DNA from: Macropodus opercularis
Taxonomy: Eukaryota > Chordata > Actinopteri > Anabantiformes > Osphronemidae
NCBI GenBank assembly: GCA_030770545.1
Contig: CM061097.1
Coordinates: forward strand, 115,001-179,000
Reading direction: 5' to 3'
Length of the DNA: 64,000 bases
Below the pieces are notes generated by a model, which ran no database searches, had not been told where the DNA came from, and worked only from the letters and a program-made list of their open reading frames with translations. Each line of letters begins with the position of its first letter. Position 1 is the stretch's first letter. Positions 24,201 through 37,600 of the stretch are shown here, one piece after another. The translations under genes and the position numbers were made by a program.

Positions 24201-27134
24201 CACCAAATGACTTCACTCAACCAGCTCGTAGTGAAGCTGCTCTGTCGCTACGCGTTACAGGACGTTCTGAGACCGTGAGCAGTAGCCTGGTGTTCCACCA
24301 TTTAGCCAGTTAAGCTCCCTGTAAACTGGACCCATTTGGTTCCTTCTTGTCTCCTCATTTTCAAATCTTACACAAGCCACAAACTTGCTACAGAACAGTG
24401 AAGACTGTCGTCACATGTACAGTAGCTGCAGTTGAAACGTTGACGTCTGTCCTTTACTAGTGTGGAGCTGCCTGGACCAGAAGTGAAAGCTTCAGATGTC
24501 AGGACTCAACTTACAGATAATTTAGAAAACGTTTCAACCCAAAATATTAAATGAGCTTTAAATGCATTCAGTGGGTTGAGGTTTAACAAAATCTCACTGT
24601 GTGCAGTCTAAACACAAAACAGATACTGTTTATAACCAACTCAATGTTTAGTCTAATAAAATAGGATAGATTAATAAAATATTGATAGATTCAATAAATG
24701 GTGTCTCTAGTATTGCAGTGATTTGTCTGTTTACCATCAGGTCTGATCTCAGGTCAGAGGCCCGAAGCTCTGATCACATGACCATCTTCTTCTGCTGGTT
24801 TGACTTCCTGGATCACCTGACGAGAGAGGCTCCACAGGTACACACAGCTACAGACTGGTACTACGCAGTGAATGGCCCTGTAATTCAGAAATGTATTCAG
24901 TTCAGCACGATCCACACGTGCCGGCGGTTCAGGACATTGTCTGTGTCGTCACATCCACAACGATGTGTCTGATCTGTGTCCTCAGGAGCTGGCAGTGAAG
25001 TTGTCTCAGTGCTTTCGTCAAATGTGGTTGGTCGGCGCGGTCCAGCCTCAGCTGCTGCACATGTAATGACGCTCACAGTCTCAGGTGGTTTCACTTTATC
25101 GTTACCACCCATCAGTCTGACGTCCAGGTGTGTCCTCAGGTCGGAGCAGGTGGTCCTGGTCTCCACCTCTGTTCTCTGTGCCATCGTTAGACTCGTCCAG
25201 TCCTCGTCTCTGCTCGATCAGTTGGTTCAGTTCCTGTTGAGGACACCAACTGTGACTCATCTACTGCTGCAGCGCTGTGACCACATGTCAGACCAGGTGA
25301 GTTCAAGCTTCAATGTCTCTGTCCTCAGATCAGCGTCTCTGTCCTCAGATCAGCGTCTCTGTCCTCAGATCAGTATGGTGTCTTTGTCTCTGGTGGACGA
25401 GTTACTACAGAAGCCTCACAGGGACATTCTGGACGTCCTGGTGATGTGTTTCCTGCAGAGTCGTGGTTACTTGTCTTCATCTGCAGATGTGGACGACAAT
25501 CACACTGAGAACAATGAGGATGACGAGTGAGTCCTTCTGCCTTAAAGTATTTTATTAATGGCCATTTTAAAAATCTGCTTATGGCAAACAAAGGTCTAGC
25601 TAATATTCATGTTCTCTTCGCTTTGCCGTGTCTGTTTGTTTTTAGATGTTTGCAGAAAGTGTCCTTCAGGTGCTCTGAACAGGAAATTCCTAGACTGTAA
25701 ATGCCTTCGAATGAAACTTCCATGTGTGTCTCTGTTGTTGCAGAGATTTGGAAGAGGATCCATTCTTCTCTGATTCTTTGTTCTCAGACACTCAGCTTCA
25801 TTCTCCTCCGTCTTCTGGGCTGGAATCAGCTTCTGAAGTTGTCAATAGGTGACTACGCTCTTTTCAAAAATCTAGAACCCGTTTCTTCTAGTTAAACACC
25901 AGTGTTCGTTTTGCTTTTTGTATCAACTCACGTTTTAAATACTGAACTTTAACCGTATTTACAAACTGGTGGGTTAGTGAGAGCCCATGTTCAGAATTCA
26001 CAGGTTGTGTACACATCCATAATTCATTTGTCCCTCAGCTTCCTGTGCTTAGTTCCTGTTGAGCTCAGATCGGCTCAGCTGCTTCAGAAAGGAGGATACG
26101 AATCCTACGTTCATGACGCTCACTCTCTGGTACAGACACACGTTGATTTACAACTGTTAATTTGATGAACATTATAAAGTGCAGACCTGTACATTACTAA
26201 CAAATGAACAGGTGGAGATGTTCAGATCGGCGGAAGGTCTGAAAGAGTCTAATATGCTTCAAACTTTCTTAACAGGACACAAACTGAGTTTCCTAATGGA
26301 TTAATTGTATCATTTGTCAACAGAATATCACTGTGTCCCTGTGATCAGCAGGTGAAGCGCTAACACTCACCTGGTCTCTTCCTCCAGGTGACTGGGAGTC
26401 AGACTCTGTCTCTGTCCTGGGACTGGCCTCTCACTCTTCCTGCTGCTGCAGACGAGGGGGAGAGGTTCTTCGAGGGTCACCTGCTCAAAGTCCTGTTTGA
26501 CCGACTAGGACGCATCCTGGAGCAGGTACACACCTGCCTGACCTCCACCACACCTGTCCTCTTTGTGAAGACTTAGCTATTTGGCTTGATGACTTTGTGT
26601 GTTTCCAGCCATACGAGCTGAACCTGCAGCTGACGGCTGTTCTGTCCAGACTTTCTTCCTTCAACCATCCACTGCTGAATGAATACCTGCTCAACCCCTA
26701 TATACACCTGTCCCACAGCTCCAGGTCGCTCTTCTCAGTCCTTGTCAGGGTAAGACACAAAAGCAGACGCATATCAGCGTCTCTATGAAGTTTGATGTGT
26801 CGTCTATCTTTTTCCATCTACCTCTCAGGTTATGGGAGAATTGATGCAGAGGATTCAGCAGGTTTCCAGCCTACAAGACCGGTTGTGGAATACCAGGAGA
26901 CACCTGCTGGGACTGAGCCACGACATGGGGTAAATGCTGTGCTTGTCTGTCTCACTGTGAAATCACACCTACATCTTCAGGTAAAGCAGCGTTGACCAGT
27001 TTACCTGGTTCTTCCTGTTGTTCGGTCTCAGGCTGGAACACGTGAACCTGCTGAGGGGAGTCATCGTCCTGGAAGAGTTCTGTAAGGAACTTGCTGCCAT
27101 CGCCTTCGTCAAAATGCCCCTGGACCAGAAGTGA
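20525..27134 (+). CDS. fhip2b: FHF complex subunit HOOK-interacting protein 2B (FAM160B2/RAI16 family), 18 exons
   Basis: Member of the FHIP family; these proteins join FTS and Hook adaptors to load dynein on vesicles. Exons: 20525-20575, 20953-21031, 21215-21300, 21375-21458, 22240-22344, 22438-22557, 23120-23260, 23795-23994, 24741-24837, 24986-25062, 25140-25296, 25369-25526, 25744-25848, 26039-26129, 26388-26525, 26609-26749, 26829-26929, 27032-27134; 677 codons, against about 743 in human FHIP2B. Hallmarks: REPAVNLLDAFIDHWKSVT, DIPWRLRQMLDILLYEE, CLEYLLQHKLLETLCTLGKA, YPPGMSQQV, then ELLQKPH, DLEEDPFFSD, GYESYVHDAHSL, FFEGHLLKVLFDRLGRIL and near the end VIVLEEFCKELAAIAFVK. The REP..LL.AF..HWK start fits 2B better than 2A. 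The stretch after CVLE is short compared with human, so a variable linker exon may be absent or unrecognised. The (GT)n(GC)n acceptor at 21215 and the triplicated acceptor before 25369 are unusual. Confidence 0.9.
21169..21212. repeat. (GT)n(GC)n microsatellite serving as a 3' splice region
   Basis: A GT run followed by a GC run reaches the GCAG acceptor of the fhip2b exon at 21215. There is no ordinary pyrimidine tract; the exon is fixed by phase and by protein homology (RPVRQTDIPW). Alternating GT/GC of this type can adopt Z-DNA. Confidence 0.85.
23570..23700 (+). repeat. Dispersed teleost repeat fragment
   Basis: CTGGAGGTTTCTTTCTCAAA and GGAAGTTTTTCCTCTTCACT followed by an AT-rich end: a piece of the family seen at 10980-11330 and, in reverse, at 42190-42450. 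It lies in the fhip2b intron 23261-23794. Confidence 0.5.
25309..25368 (+). repeat. fhip2b: 20-bp tandem triplication of a splice acceptor
   Basis: The stretch GTCTCTGTCCTCAG followed by ATCAG occurs three times at 20-bp spacing, with AG ends at 25328, 25348 and 25368. Homology (ISMVSLSLVDELLQKPH) places the exon after the third. The first two would add 40 or 20 nt and shift the frame. Confidence 0.85.
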
Positions 27135-28618
27135 CTCATCTGGATCGCACAGCACCGGTACTGGAGCACACATTGGGTAGTAGAGCAGAGAAAGAGGTTT
27201 GGTTTACAGGTCTGTGCTAAACCTATTTGCAGAGCAGGAACATGTGATTGAGTCATAGATCTGCTTTTTATTGATGATGCCTGATCCTGAAACCTGGTCT
27301 GAGACAATTCACCCTGTTCGACAAACATTTTAAAAAAAGTTCAACACAAAGTTGCCTGATCTGATGGTTCTGCCATATTTTCACCACACAAAAACAAAGT
27401 TTTGTTTTAAATAAATGTTTTAACTGTGTGTTTTTTTCTCTAAATTTAAATGAATTGACCAGTGATTGTGTTGGATCTGTTACTGTTAACGGCTGTTAAA
27501 GGTTTTATGAGGACAAGTTAAAACAAGGACCACACACACCTAATGAATTCCAGCTCACAAGCACAGTCAAATGTCAAGCAGAGAATAAATAAACAATGCG
27601 AGTCCCATCACCGTCTGATTCGAGATCCAACGACAGAATATCTCATGTGAGCCAAGAGGTGCAGTCCACAAAAAGGTTTCCAGTAAACGGGTGACTTTTG
27701 GGAAACGAGCAGAGTCCAGGCTCGGGTTCTGATGCGGTTCAGGGTCGGAGGTTAGCTGACAGAGACGAGCAGGACTGAGGCTGGATGAGTCGGGTCGTGA
27801 GCGGTTTGAACCGAGTTTGTCAAACATTTCATCTCATCAATTGAGTCTTGATCATATTTTTAAAACTCTTTCTCTTTTTCTGTGTTTTGGCTAAATTCAA
27901 ACAATTTTCATTAAATTTTCATGTTGACTTAAGTAAATATAGCTGAAGCTGAACACAAGAACAAATCATGATAACACAGAATCTGTGTTCAAAGGTTTTG
28001 ATCGAATTTGTCTTTGATCTCGTTTAAATTGAATAAAGCGCTAAAGTTCCGGTTGATAATGATGTTGATGTATACAACCATGACCCTTTGACCTTTATTT
28101 TCTTTGGGGTTACAGTTTATTCGCATAGAATGAACGAAGCGGTATAGAAATGCGCGGCGTCTTTGCTGCCACCTGCCGGTTGCCCGCGTCACTGCAGCTC
28201 CACGTCGCTTCCACACAGCGGAAGTCACGACTCGAACGTGCACAGAGAAGCTTCGTTTCCATCCAGGACAACAGACAAACCTTCTTTGGAGCCTGGTGCC
28301 GTGAAACGGACGTTTTAGACGTGACTGCGGACACACAAACGTCATGTACTCAGTACATTCCTGGGTTTAAGAGCAGAGTTTATTTAACGTGCAACCTGCT
28401 GCGGCTTTTATTTTGAAGGGCTGTTCCGGTGCGTTGCAGCGACTTGCGTGGAGCTGCGGACCCATCCGTCCCTGCAGAGGAGGAGGAGGAGGAGGAGGAG
28501 AGCGGAGCTGAAGGTCACGACAGGAGGAAAAACCTCAGCGTCGACGCCGATCAGCTGATAATCGACCAGGAGGCGCCCGACAGCCTGCTCCTCCACCTGC
28601 CAGACCCTCCGCCTCGTC
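27135..28618. other. fhip2b 3' UTR, intergenic region and dnm1 5' flank
   Basis: The fhip2b 3' UTR ends near AATAAA at 27410. The right part, about 28140-28618, is G+C-rich with CpGs and a (GAG)n run at 28479-28500, as expected of the dnm1 promoter and 5' UTR. No coding exon is seen apart from the start of dnm1. Confidence 0.6.
27410..27415 (+). terminator. fhip2b: Polyadenylation signal of fhip2b
   Basis: AATAAA 276 bp after the fhip2b stop, followed by a TGTGTGTTTTTTT stretch that suits a GU/U-rich downstream element. Confidence 0.7.
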
Positions 28619-31600
28619 ATGGGGAACCGGGGGATGGAGGACCTCATCCCGCTGGTGAACCGGATGCAGGACGCCTTCTCCGCCATCGGCCAGAACGCGG
28701 AGCTCGACCTGCCTCAGATCGCGGTGGTGGGCGGCCAGAGCGCGGGGAAGAGCTCGGTGTTGGAGAACTTCGTGGGCAAGTGAGTCTGTCTGTCCGAACC
28801 GAACGAGGCAGAATGGGTCCGGAGCCATGATGCGGTTCTGAACGTGCTTGTTACGCCACGAAGATCGAGACTAACGTCATACATGCGAACGTAATGGTAG
28901 TAATAATGGAGCTGTTGTTTATTATCGGCATTTCCGGTACGAACCTGTTCAGAACGTGTCTGTAGTAATTCATATTTAACAGCAAAACTATTTTCACACA
29001 AACGTCAAAACAATAAACGTCACATCATTTTGATCCAAACTGCATCTGGCATCGTGAACTGAAGGTGATCAGCGTCGAGGTGGTGCCTCGGTACCGAACT
29101 CAGATCTCCCCGAGTTCTGATTCTGCCTGATGTTCAGCTTCTGCTGAGAATCAGTGTCACAGTCGTTGTCAGCGATGAAGGTAATTGGAAGATGTTCTGG
29201 GGAGAAGATGATCCTGCAGCCACAGAAAAACATTTTCTCTCCACCCATGTTTCAAACAACACGGTGGTGAGGCGAACTCTTTAAAAGTCCAATGGACTAC
29301 CTGGTTCTTTCAGGCTCCCTGGTCCATGGGGCCCACAACAGCTGCCAGGTTTGGTTGGTTGCCTGTCGGGCTGGTTTCTGGTTGGTCCTGTAGATGCACA
29401 TAGACTGTAAATGAGTAAAATCTAAAACTTTGGTTCTCAGACTCAGAGGGACAAACACTATGTTCGGGACATTCAGTCAGGCAAGACTCAAGAACCGAGT
29501 TTGGCAGGACTATTCTTAGTTCCTGCTCAAAGTGATGAGGAAAGAAGATGGACCTGATGTGCATTAAGTCGTTTCGTTTGAGATACTCCAGGTTCTTGTG
29601 ATCCGTCAAGAACAGAAATGGATGTTTTGCCCCCTGTAACCAGTGGCACCGTTCCTCCAAGGCCAGGACCCCGTGGGGGTGAGAACGACATGGTCTGAGC
29701 CTGGAACTGACGTTTTTCATTGGCGTGACCAGGTGTTCATAGCTGCTGGGAGGAGTTTAAAACCAGGACAGTTAAAAACACTGGTGAGCTGGTAGTAGGG
29801 TGACCTCACCTGTAATGGTTGAGGACATTTCTGCAGTTGCACCTTGAGTCTTTTGGCTGAATCCATGTTTGGAGGGTCTGGTTAGGGGCTAAACCCAATG
29901 TCATGGTTGTGGCTCAGCCGACTCCTCACCTTCCTCCTGAGGCCCGACCTTTAATGGACCCTGGTTCCTCCCTGCCAGATAAAGGCAGAACCAGGCTTGG
30001 TGTGGGCGTCCATTACCCAGTTCGGGTGAGACGGTAGAGGAGAAAGCATAAAACCGCGAGTACAGAAAGAAGAAGAAGTAGAATGAGCCATCAGCTGAAA
30101 CGATGACCTACTGGTGTGGATCCACGAGATCCCCAGGTCCGAGGTCTGCCTCGACATTAGTTCGCCCAGATTAATGAGTTGGCTCATCAAAGTCCAGGTT
30201 TTCTCCAGATCGTTCTGTTGGGTTGCGCTGACTGTGGCCGGTCTGGCCCCTGGTCTCCCTGTGGCTCTGCCTGGGGGGTGGGGATCTGAACCTGGGGGTG
30301 TGTGCCCCGGTTAACGGGTCTTTCCTTGCCACCCGCTGGACCGGTTATGGCCACACTCATCACCGTGGCTTCTACTGGCGGCTCTGTGCCTGCACCAGTG
30401 CCTGGATCTGTTTCACTAACGGCATAATGGAACAAACTACGTAGGAACCGACAGACGTGCGTGTGAAGCTTGTTATCGATACGTGTATGTCTGTGATTAA
30501 TATTAGGAACGTTATCGCTACAACTCATCACCTTGTTGTACTGATGTTGCTTGTGTTCTGTGTTCTGTTGTGTTTTTCTGTCTTTGTGACCCGTGGGGAC
30601 AAAGCGAGAGAGAAATTCTTTAGTGGACAGAGCAACTTTACTGAGGCTCTTCAGTGGTGGAGGTGCTATCGCTTTACCTGGTGAAATGGCAGAGGAGCAG
30701 ATCCTGCGCTAGGAGAGTTGAGAAATTGAGTCTGAGTTCAACAGCAAACTCCTCCAACAGAAACAGGAGGTCAGAGTTCAAATGGAGAGAAAGAGACAAT
30801 GGTAAAGGAGAGAAAACTACAAAATCACTGGGAGCTAAAGTTTGTAGAGAATAGAATTGATTAACTTTAATGAAACCTCTCGCATGTCCTGGATTCTGTC
30901 GCGTCTCCCTTCCAGAGAAAGTAAAGGTTAACACGAGCAGCTTGGTCGTTGTGATAAGCTAACAGAGCTAACGTATAATAGAGCTGAGGTAACATAAGGA
31001 CTAGAATCAGTACAACAGGAAACACGTTCTTAATAAAGTCCACAGGCCATTAGCATCGCTAATACTAATAAACATCACAGGCTTGGTCAGAATCTCTGAT
31101 ATTTATCTTGATCTTTTTCTTAGCATCTCATTTGCATACTAAGCCACACCCCCTGAACACAGCTCAAAGTTCAATATAACTCACTGAGCAGCACCAGGAG
31201 GCAGAGGAGAGGGAAACCCACGTGAACCCGGCTCGGGTAAGACGAGGGAGGAGCCGCCAACAGAACGCACAACGTTACAGTGTTCAGTAAATGCTCCTGG
31301 ACCCCGTAGGACTCGAGACTCGCAGCCCAAAGACGAATAACAAGTTACAGCAGCTCATGTCGTCGCGGCAGAGGAAACGGATGCAAAGAGACCACACACA
31401 AGCTCTACTAAATGAAAGTTGTGTCTGAAACGTCCAATCCGTCGAATAATTCAATCTCCCTCTTCTTCCTCCTCATCGCTCAGGGACTTTCTTCCTCGTG
31501 GTTCCGGTATCGTGACTCGTCGTCCTCTGGTGCTGCAGCTCATCAACTGCCCGACAGGTGACTCATGTTTACTCTGACTTCATTTATCGTGACGTCCTCA

Positions 31601-34600
31601 GCTGACGTTGTTGATCTGATGTTTCTGATCTGAGCAGAATATGCAGAGTTCCTGCACTGTAAAGGGAAGAAGTTCACAGACTTTGATGAAGTCCGTCAGG
31701 AGATTGAAGCTGAAACTGATCGAGTGACCGGACACAACAAGGGGATCAGTCCAGTCCCCATCAACTTGAGAGTCTATTCGCCTAATGGTAACGCACTTAG
31801 AAGAACCGAAACCATCAGAACCCTGAAGTTACCAATGAACTGATGAATGCATGTGTGTGCTCGTCAGTGCTGAACCTGACTCTGGTGGATCTTCCTGGGA
31901 TGACCAAAGTCCCAGTGGGAGACCAACCCCCTGACATCGAGCACCAGATCCGGGAAATGCTCATGCAGTTTGTTACCAAGGAAAACTGCCTCCTATTGGC
32001 TGTTTCTCCTGCGAACTCGGACCTTGCTAACTCTGATGCCCTGAAGATTGCCAAGGAGGTCGACCCACAAGGTCAGAGTCAGATTTTACCCTGCAACCCT
32101 TTCAGGACATCAGACAGGAGCTGCTCAGGCTCCTGGTCTGTGGTGATGCAGTGGGTTGACGTGTGGTGTTTTCCTGTGCTGATGTCCTTTATTATGGATA
32201 TTGTTTTCATCAATAATGCCCACATCCTGAAATCAAGCTGGTTAAGTGGAATCACAGCAGCGGTAATGTCTGCACTGCTCGCAATCTGAAGAACGTGGTG
32301 AGAGTGTGAATGAATGTCATCACCACAGAAACGTGTCAGAATTGGTCTTTGTCTGTAAAGTAGTGTAATAAATGTGTTTGTTTCAGGTCTGAGGACGATT
32401 GGTGTGATCACTAAACTGGATCTGATGGATGAAGGAACCGATGCCAGAGACATCCTAGACAACAAGCTCCTGCCTCTCCGCAGAGGTAGAGAGTCAGAAA
32501 ATGAGCCTGAACATGTCAATAACAGACTGACTCAGAGAATTGATTCCCACTTATTTATTATGAAGGCTTTGGGTCTTCAGGATTCCCAACTCAAGGATGA
32601 GTATTTAAGTAAAATAACTTGACTCGTTTCTTGACGACTCACGGCAGAGAGCTTGGAAGAAGGTGGAGTAGGTGGTATGTGCCACGTGTTGGGGAGGGGA
32701 GCTCCTTCCTTACAGCGGAACTTGAAAAGCTCCCATGTTTGCTCCCCGAACCCCCAGACCCTCCCGCAGCACTGCCGCTTCCTGAAGGAGGACAAGGTCC
32801 ACACAAAACACCGGGACTCCTCTCCTGTGTCTCAGACCCGAGTCCTCGGATCGGCAGCGCACGGGCAGAGGTCGCAGGGCAAACAGGGACAGGAAGGGTA
32901 GTCGAGGCTGAAACGAGTCGGTAACAGAATCAGGTTTGTCAAATTGAGGGACAGAATCTGTAACCAGAGTCCAGAAGACGTCGACAGCTGAGACAAACAT
33001 AGTCACTGCAACAAAGGAAATGACATTTTAAATTTTCCAGGATGTTAGTTTGGTAAAGGGCGGTTGTTGACATGTTGCATCACTCATCGCACATTGTTGA
33101 GTTTCTCCTCAGACTGAAACCAATGCTAACAGGCTCTGCTGTGTCAGGGTACATCGGGGTGGTGAATCGCAGTCAGAAGGACATCGATGGGAAGAAAGAC
33201 ATCACCGCAGCACTGCAGGCTGAGAGGAAGTTCTTCCTGTCTCACCCGGCCTACAGACACCTGGCTGATCGCATGGGCACCGCCTACCTGCAGAAAACCC
33301 TCAACCAGGTGGGGACACACACAAACCTTTGCTTCCCCCTTTTTTCCTTTTTGAAGAAGACAGGATATGGTGCAAGTGTGTGATCTGGGTCGGAGCTAAA
33401 TTTCACACGATCTCTCTGTAGCCGTAGTAACAGAGCATTTTCTCTCATAGCAACTGACCAACCACATCCGGGACACGTTGCCAGGGTTACGCAGCAAATT
33501 GCAGAGTCAGCTGTTGTCCATTGAGAAGGAGGTAGCAGAGTACAAGAACTTTAGACCGGACGACCCGAGCCGCAAGACCAAGGCGCTGCTGCAGTCAGTA
33601 ACACACTGTGATACACAGTAATAACGACCAACCCCAAACACAAGGACATTAGCTCCACACTCACATCAGGACACAGTGTAATAAGCAACAACTAACAATT
33701 CAGATATTACGTGACAACACACACAGTAGCCGATTAAATGTGTATGTGTGACAGGATGGTGCAGCAGTTTGCCGTGGACTTTGAGAAGCGGATCGAAGGA
33801 TCCGGGGATCAAGTGGACACCTACGAACTATCAGGCGGAGCAAAGATCAACCGCATCTTCCACGAACGCTTCCCCTTCGAACTGGTCAAGGTAACAGCAC
33901 ACGTGTGTGTAAACATGTCTATAGGCCACAGGAACCGAAACTTGATTCCAAACTAGAACCAAGTTAGAATAACAAAGAAGCTTTTGTTCAGTTTTTTCAT
34001 TCATTCATTCATCTTCTACCGCTTAATCCCCGAAGGGGTCGCGGGCGTGCTGGGGCCTATCCCAGCTGTCTATGGGCGAAGTTTTTTCATTTAATTGAAT
34101 TTAATCTAATTTAATTCTTAAGCATTGAAAAGCATTGAAATTGAAACAAGGACTCAATGAGAACTGGAGGAAACAATATTCAAACCCAGATCACAAAGTT
34201 ATGTCACGTCTGGTTATTTCATTTTCAACATTTGTCAGCAAGGAAAAAAACCCTTTCCTGTTGTCATCCACATCCATCTGCATCACACAAATCAGAATCT
34301 AACTCATGTCTTTCACTTCCTACAATGTGTGTGTGTGTGTAGTTGGAGAGCGATGAGAAAACTCTTCGTAAAGAGATCAGCTACGCCATCAAGAACATCC
34401 ACGGAGTCAGGTGAGCATCTTCTCCTGCTGTTTGCAGGTGTGACAGTACCTGAGCAGCACGACTCACGCTTCATCCGTTTACTGTGCAGGACTGGCCTGT
34501 TCACGCCTGACATGGCGTTTGAGACGATCGTGAAGCGTCAGATCGCTCAGATTAAGGAGCCGTGTCAGAAATGTGTTGACATGGTGATTAGTGAGCTTGT

Positions 34601-37600
34601 CAACACCGTCAGACAATGTACACAGAAGGTAGGACTACTGCTGCCTACCACAAGATCAACAAGCCTGGATTTGACAGCGAATGACTTCACGACGCTTCCT
34701 GTTTACAGTTGGCTCAGTACCCGATGCTCAGAGAGGAGATGGAGAGAATTGTCACTCAGCACATCAGAGACCGTGAGAGTCGCGCCAAAGATCAGGTCTG
34801 AGCGTCCGCCTCCTAAACTCAGGTCGTGGGTCAGGTCAGAATCGTAACGCGTCTGTCTCTTCAGGTGATGCTGCTGATCGACATCGAGTTGGCCTATGTG
34901 AACACAAACCACGAAGACTTCATTGGCTTTGCAAAGTAAGAAATCCTCCCCCTCTTAAATGAAGCTTCTCAGCTTTGTCATATTCAGCAGAACGATCGGT
35001 ATAATGATGCTCCAGAAATAGGAGGTTGTGGGAACAGACCTATCAGCATCTTTATGCTAGTGTGCAGTAGTTTCAACAGCAGTAACACACAAAAGTCACG
35101 AGGTCATTCTGAAATTCACTTCTGTGAGAATCGGTACCAGCTCCAACCCACAATCCCAGTTCCAGCAGAACCATTGGTCCTCCAGCAGTTATCTTCTCGC
35201 AGTTAATCAGCTGTTAACTCAGATGTGATGTGTCTGTGTCAGTGCTCAGCAGAAGAGCAGCCAGATGAACAAGAAGAAAGCAGCAGGAAACCAGGTGAGT
35301 CGTTGCAGGTAGAACTAAGGGAAAACGTCTCCTCGTTCGTGTTTCTCACTTGCTCTCACCCTGTATCTCCATCCTCCCCTCTGCCTCTGTTGTCATGGCA
35401 ACCAGGACGAGATCATGGTGAGTGGTCCACAGTGTGTGATTGTGTGTGTGTGTGCTGTAAAGTGCAGCTGGACATGAACTCCTCAGACTGAGCGTGACGG
35501 TCCCCGCAAAGACACAAGTAAAGACGTGATGTTGAAGTTACCAGCTTTGTGTTTTGTTTTTACAGCTAGTTAACATCCGCTCTCCCACTGGTTAGTCATA
35601 AATGCTGATTTGTTGAGTGATAATATCAAGACCCACCTGGTGTGTGCAGGTAATCCGTAAAGGTTGGCTAACGATCAACAACATCGGCATCATGAAGGGG
35701 GGAGCGAAGGAGTACTGGTTCGTTCTGACGGCCGAGACCCTGTCCTGGTACAAAGACGATGAGGTAACATGTCCAGATGCCTACTCACTGCATCCCCTCT
35801 GTTATTAACTGACAGTAGTATGATGAGCGTCAGGAGTCCATTCAACATACTTCCACAGAACCAAAGCTCTGCATCAGACAAGTAAAGCTACGCACATTCG
35901 TACATGAACACACCTTTAAAATGGAAGCGACTCTCAGAAGCTCATCAGACAGTTCACACTGGATATTTGTCCTCGACCTCACAGGAGAAAGAGAAGAAGT
36001 ACATGCTGCCGGTGGACAACCTGAAACTCAAAGACATAGAGAAAAGCTTCATGTCCAGCAAACACGTCTTTGCCCTGTTCAACACTGAGCACAGGTCAGT
36101 TTATGGGACTGATTAATATTATGCAGCGATAATCGATCGTCTGTATGCAGACGACACTGACGATGCCTCGCCACTGTGTCGCAGGAATGTCTATAAGGAC
36201 TACCGTCAGCTGGAGTTGGCCAGCGAGTCTCAGGAGGAAGTGGACGGTTGGAAGGCTTCTTTCCTACGCGCCGGCGTGTACCCTGAACGCAGCGTGGTAC
36301 AACCACTGTTCATTACCTTGTTTACTAATGAACACTTCAGTATTAATGTGTCCAGATTAATACTGTCATTGTGTTACTGGAGTGTCAAAGTAGTGTTGCG
36401 TTCATTATATTTCAATCTCCATATATTACACGTCCCTTCACTCACTCCTCGTTATAACTGCTGGTCCTTCTAGGGGACGTATTATATCATTACACCAATT
36501 CAAACTCCATTATGTTTTCATTGCTACAGTGCTGTAATATTGGTCTGTTTACACGTTTCCATGATTCCTGCATCATAACGATGTTTTTCTTTTATGTCTG
36601 GTCCCGCAGGACAAGGACAAGGTGAGACACTGGTCCTGCTCAAGTCTGTGTCTGCGTGGACGTAGTGCTCCGTGGCTGGGTTAGGGGGAGGTTGTGTGGA
36701 GGTTACCAGCAGCCATTTTGTTTCAGGTGGAGACAGAGGAGTCGAGTGGTGACGGGCAGATCCACAGTCTGGACCCTCAGCTGGAGCGACAGGTGGAGAT
36801 TGTCAGGAACCTGGTGGACTCGTACCTAGCCATCATTCACCGCACCGTCAGAGACCTGATCCCCAAGACCATCATGCATCTGATGGTCAACAACGTATGA
36901 AACGCACACACGTCTGTCTGTAAAGCCATACAGAGCCAGCTGAATCATCCACAATCAACCTTGTCTCTGCTCAGACCAAGGACTTTATCCACTCTGATCT
37001 GCTGGCCCAGCTCTACTCCTGTGGAGACCAGAACACCCTGATGGAGGAGTCTGAGGAACAGGTGAGCTCATTAGCACATCGTACCTTAATCCTTTTTGGT
37101 GCATTGGACTGAGGAAGGTGGACCCAAATTAAAATAGTTCTTAATTTACATTATTGAGTTTGGACTCATTGGAATCAGACAGAATCTGATTAAAATATGC
37201 TGAAGTTACAGAGCACGTTCATGCATTTATAAGTGAAAGAAAGTCAGAAACCATTTTATGAATCCTTTGATAAAACTGAACAACCAAGTTATGTGAAAAA
37301 AACCTGGCAAATGACCAGATGATAAATATAATCAAATCAAATGAACTCTCCAAATAGTTTATTTTTGTTGAAAATAACAATATAAGTATCTGCTATGACT
37401 GACGTGTTTGGGCTTTGACAACGTGGCTCTGACAAGGCGCAGCATTTTGTGAGTCATCCCCAGTTTCCTCCTCGGTGGGACAGCGAAGGACAATTAAGCC
37501 AGGCTCATCAGTCAAATGCTTTTTTGTCTGTGTGTCCTGTAGGCTCAGCACCGTGATGAGATGCTGAGGATGTACCACGCTCTGCGTGAAGGGCTCACCA

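Noticed and set aside
34900..37542. Antisense miR-199, which mammalian dynamin genes host
   Set aside because: I looked for the complements of both mature miR-199 strands in the introns around the PH and GED exons and found no match. It may be in the other dnm1 copy, or I may have missed a diverged one.
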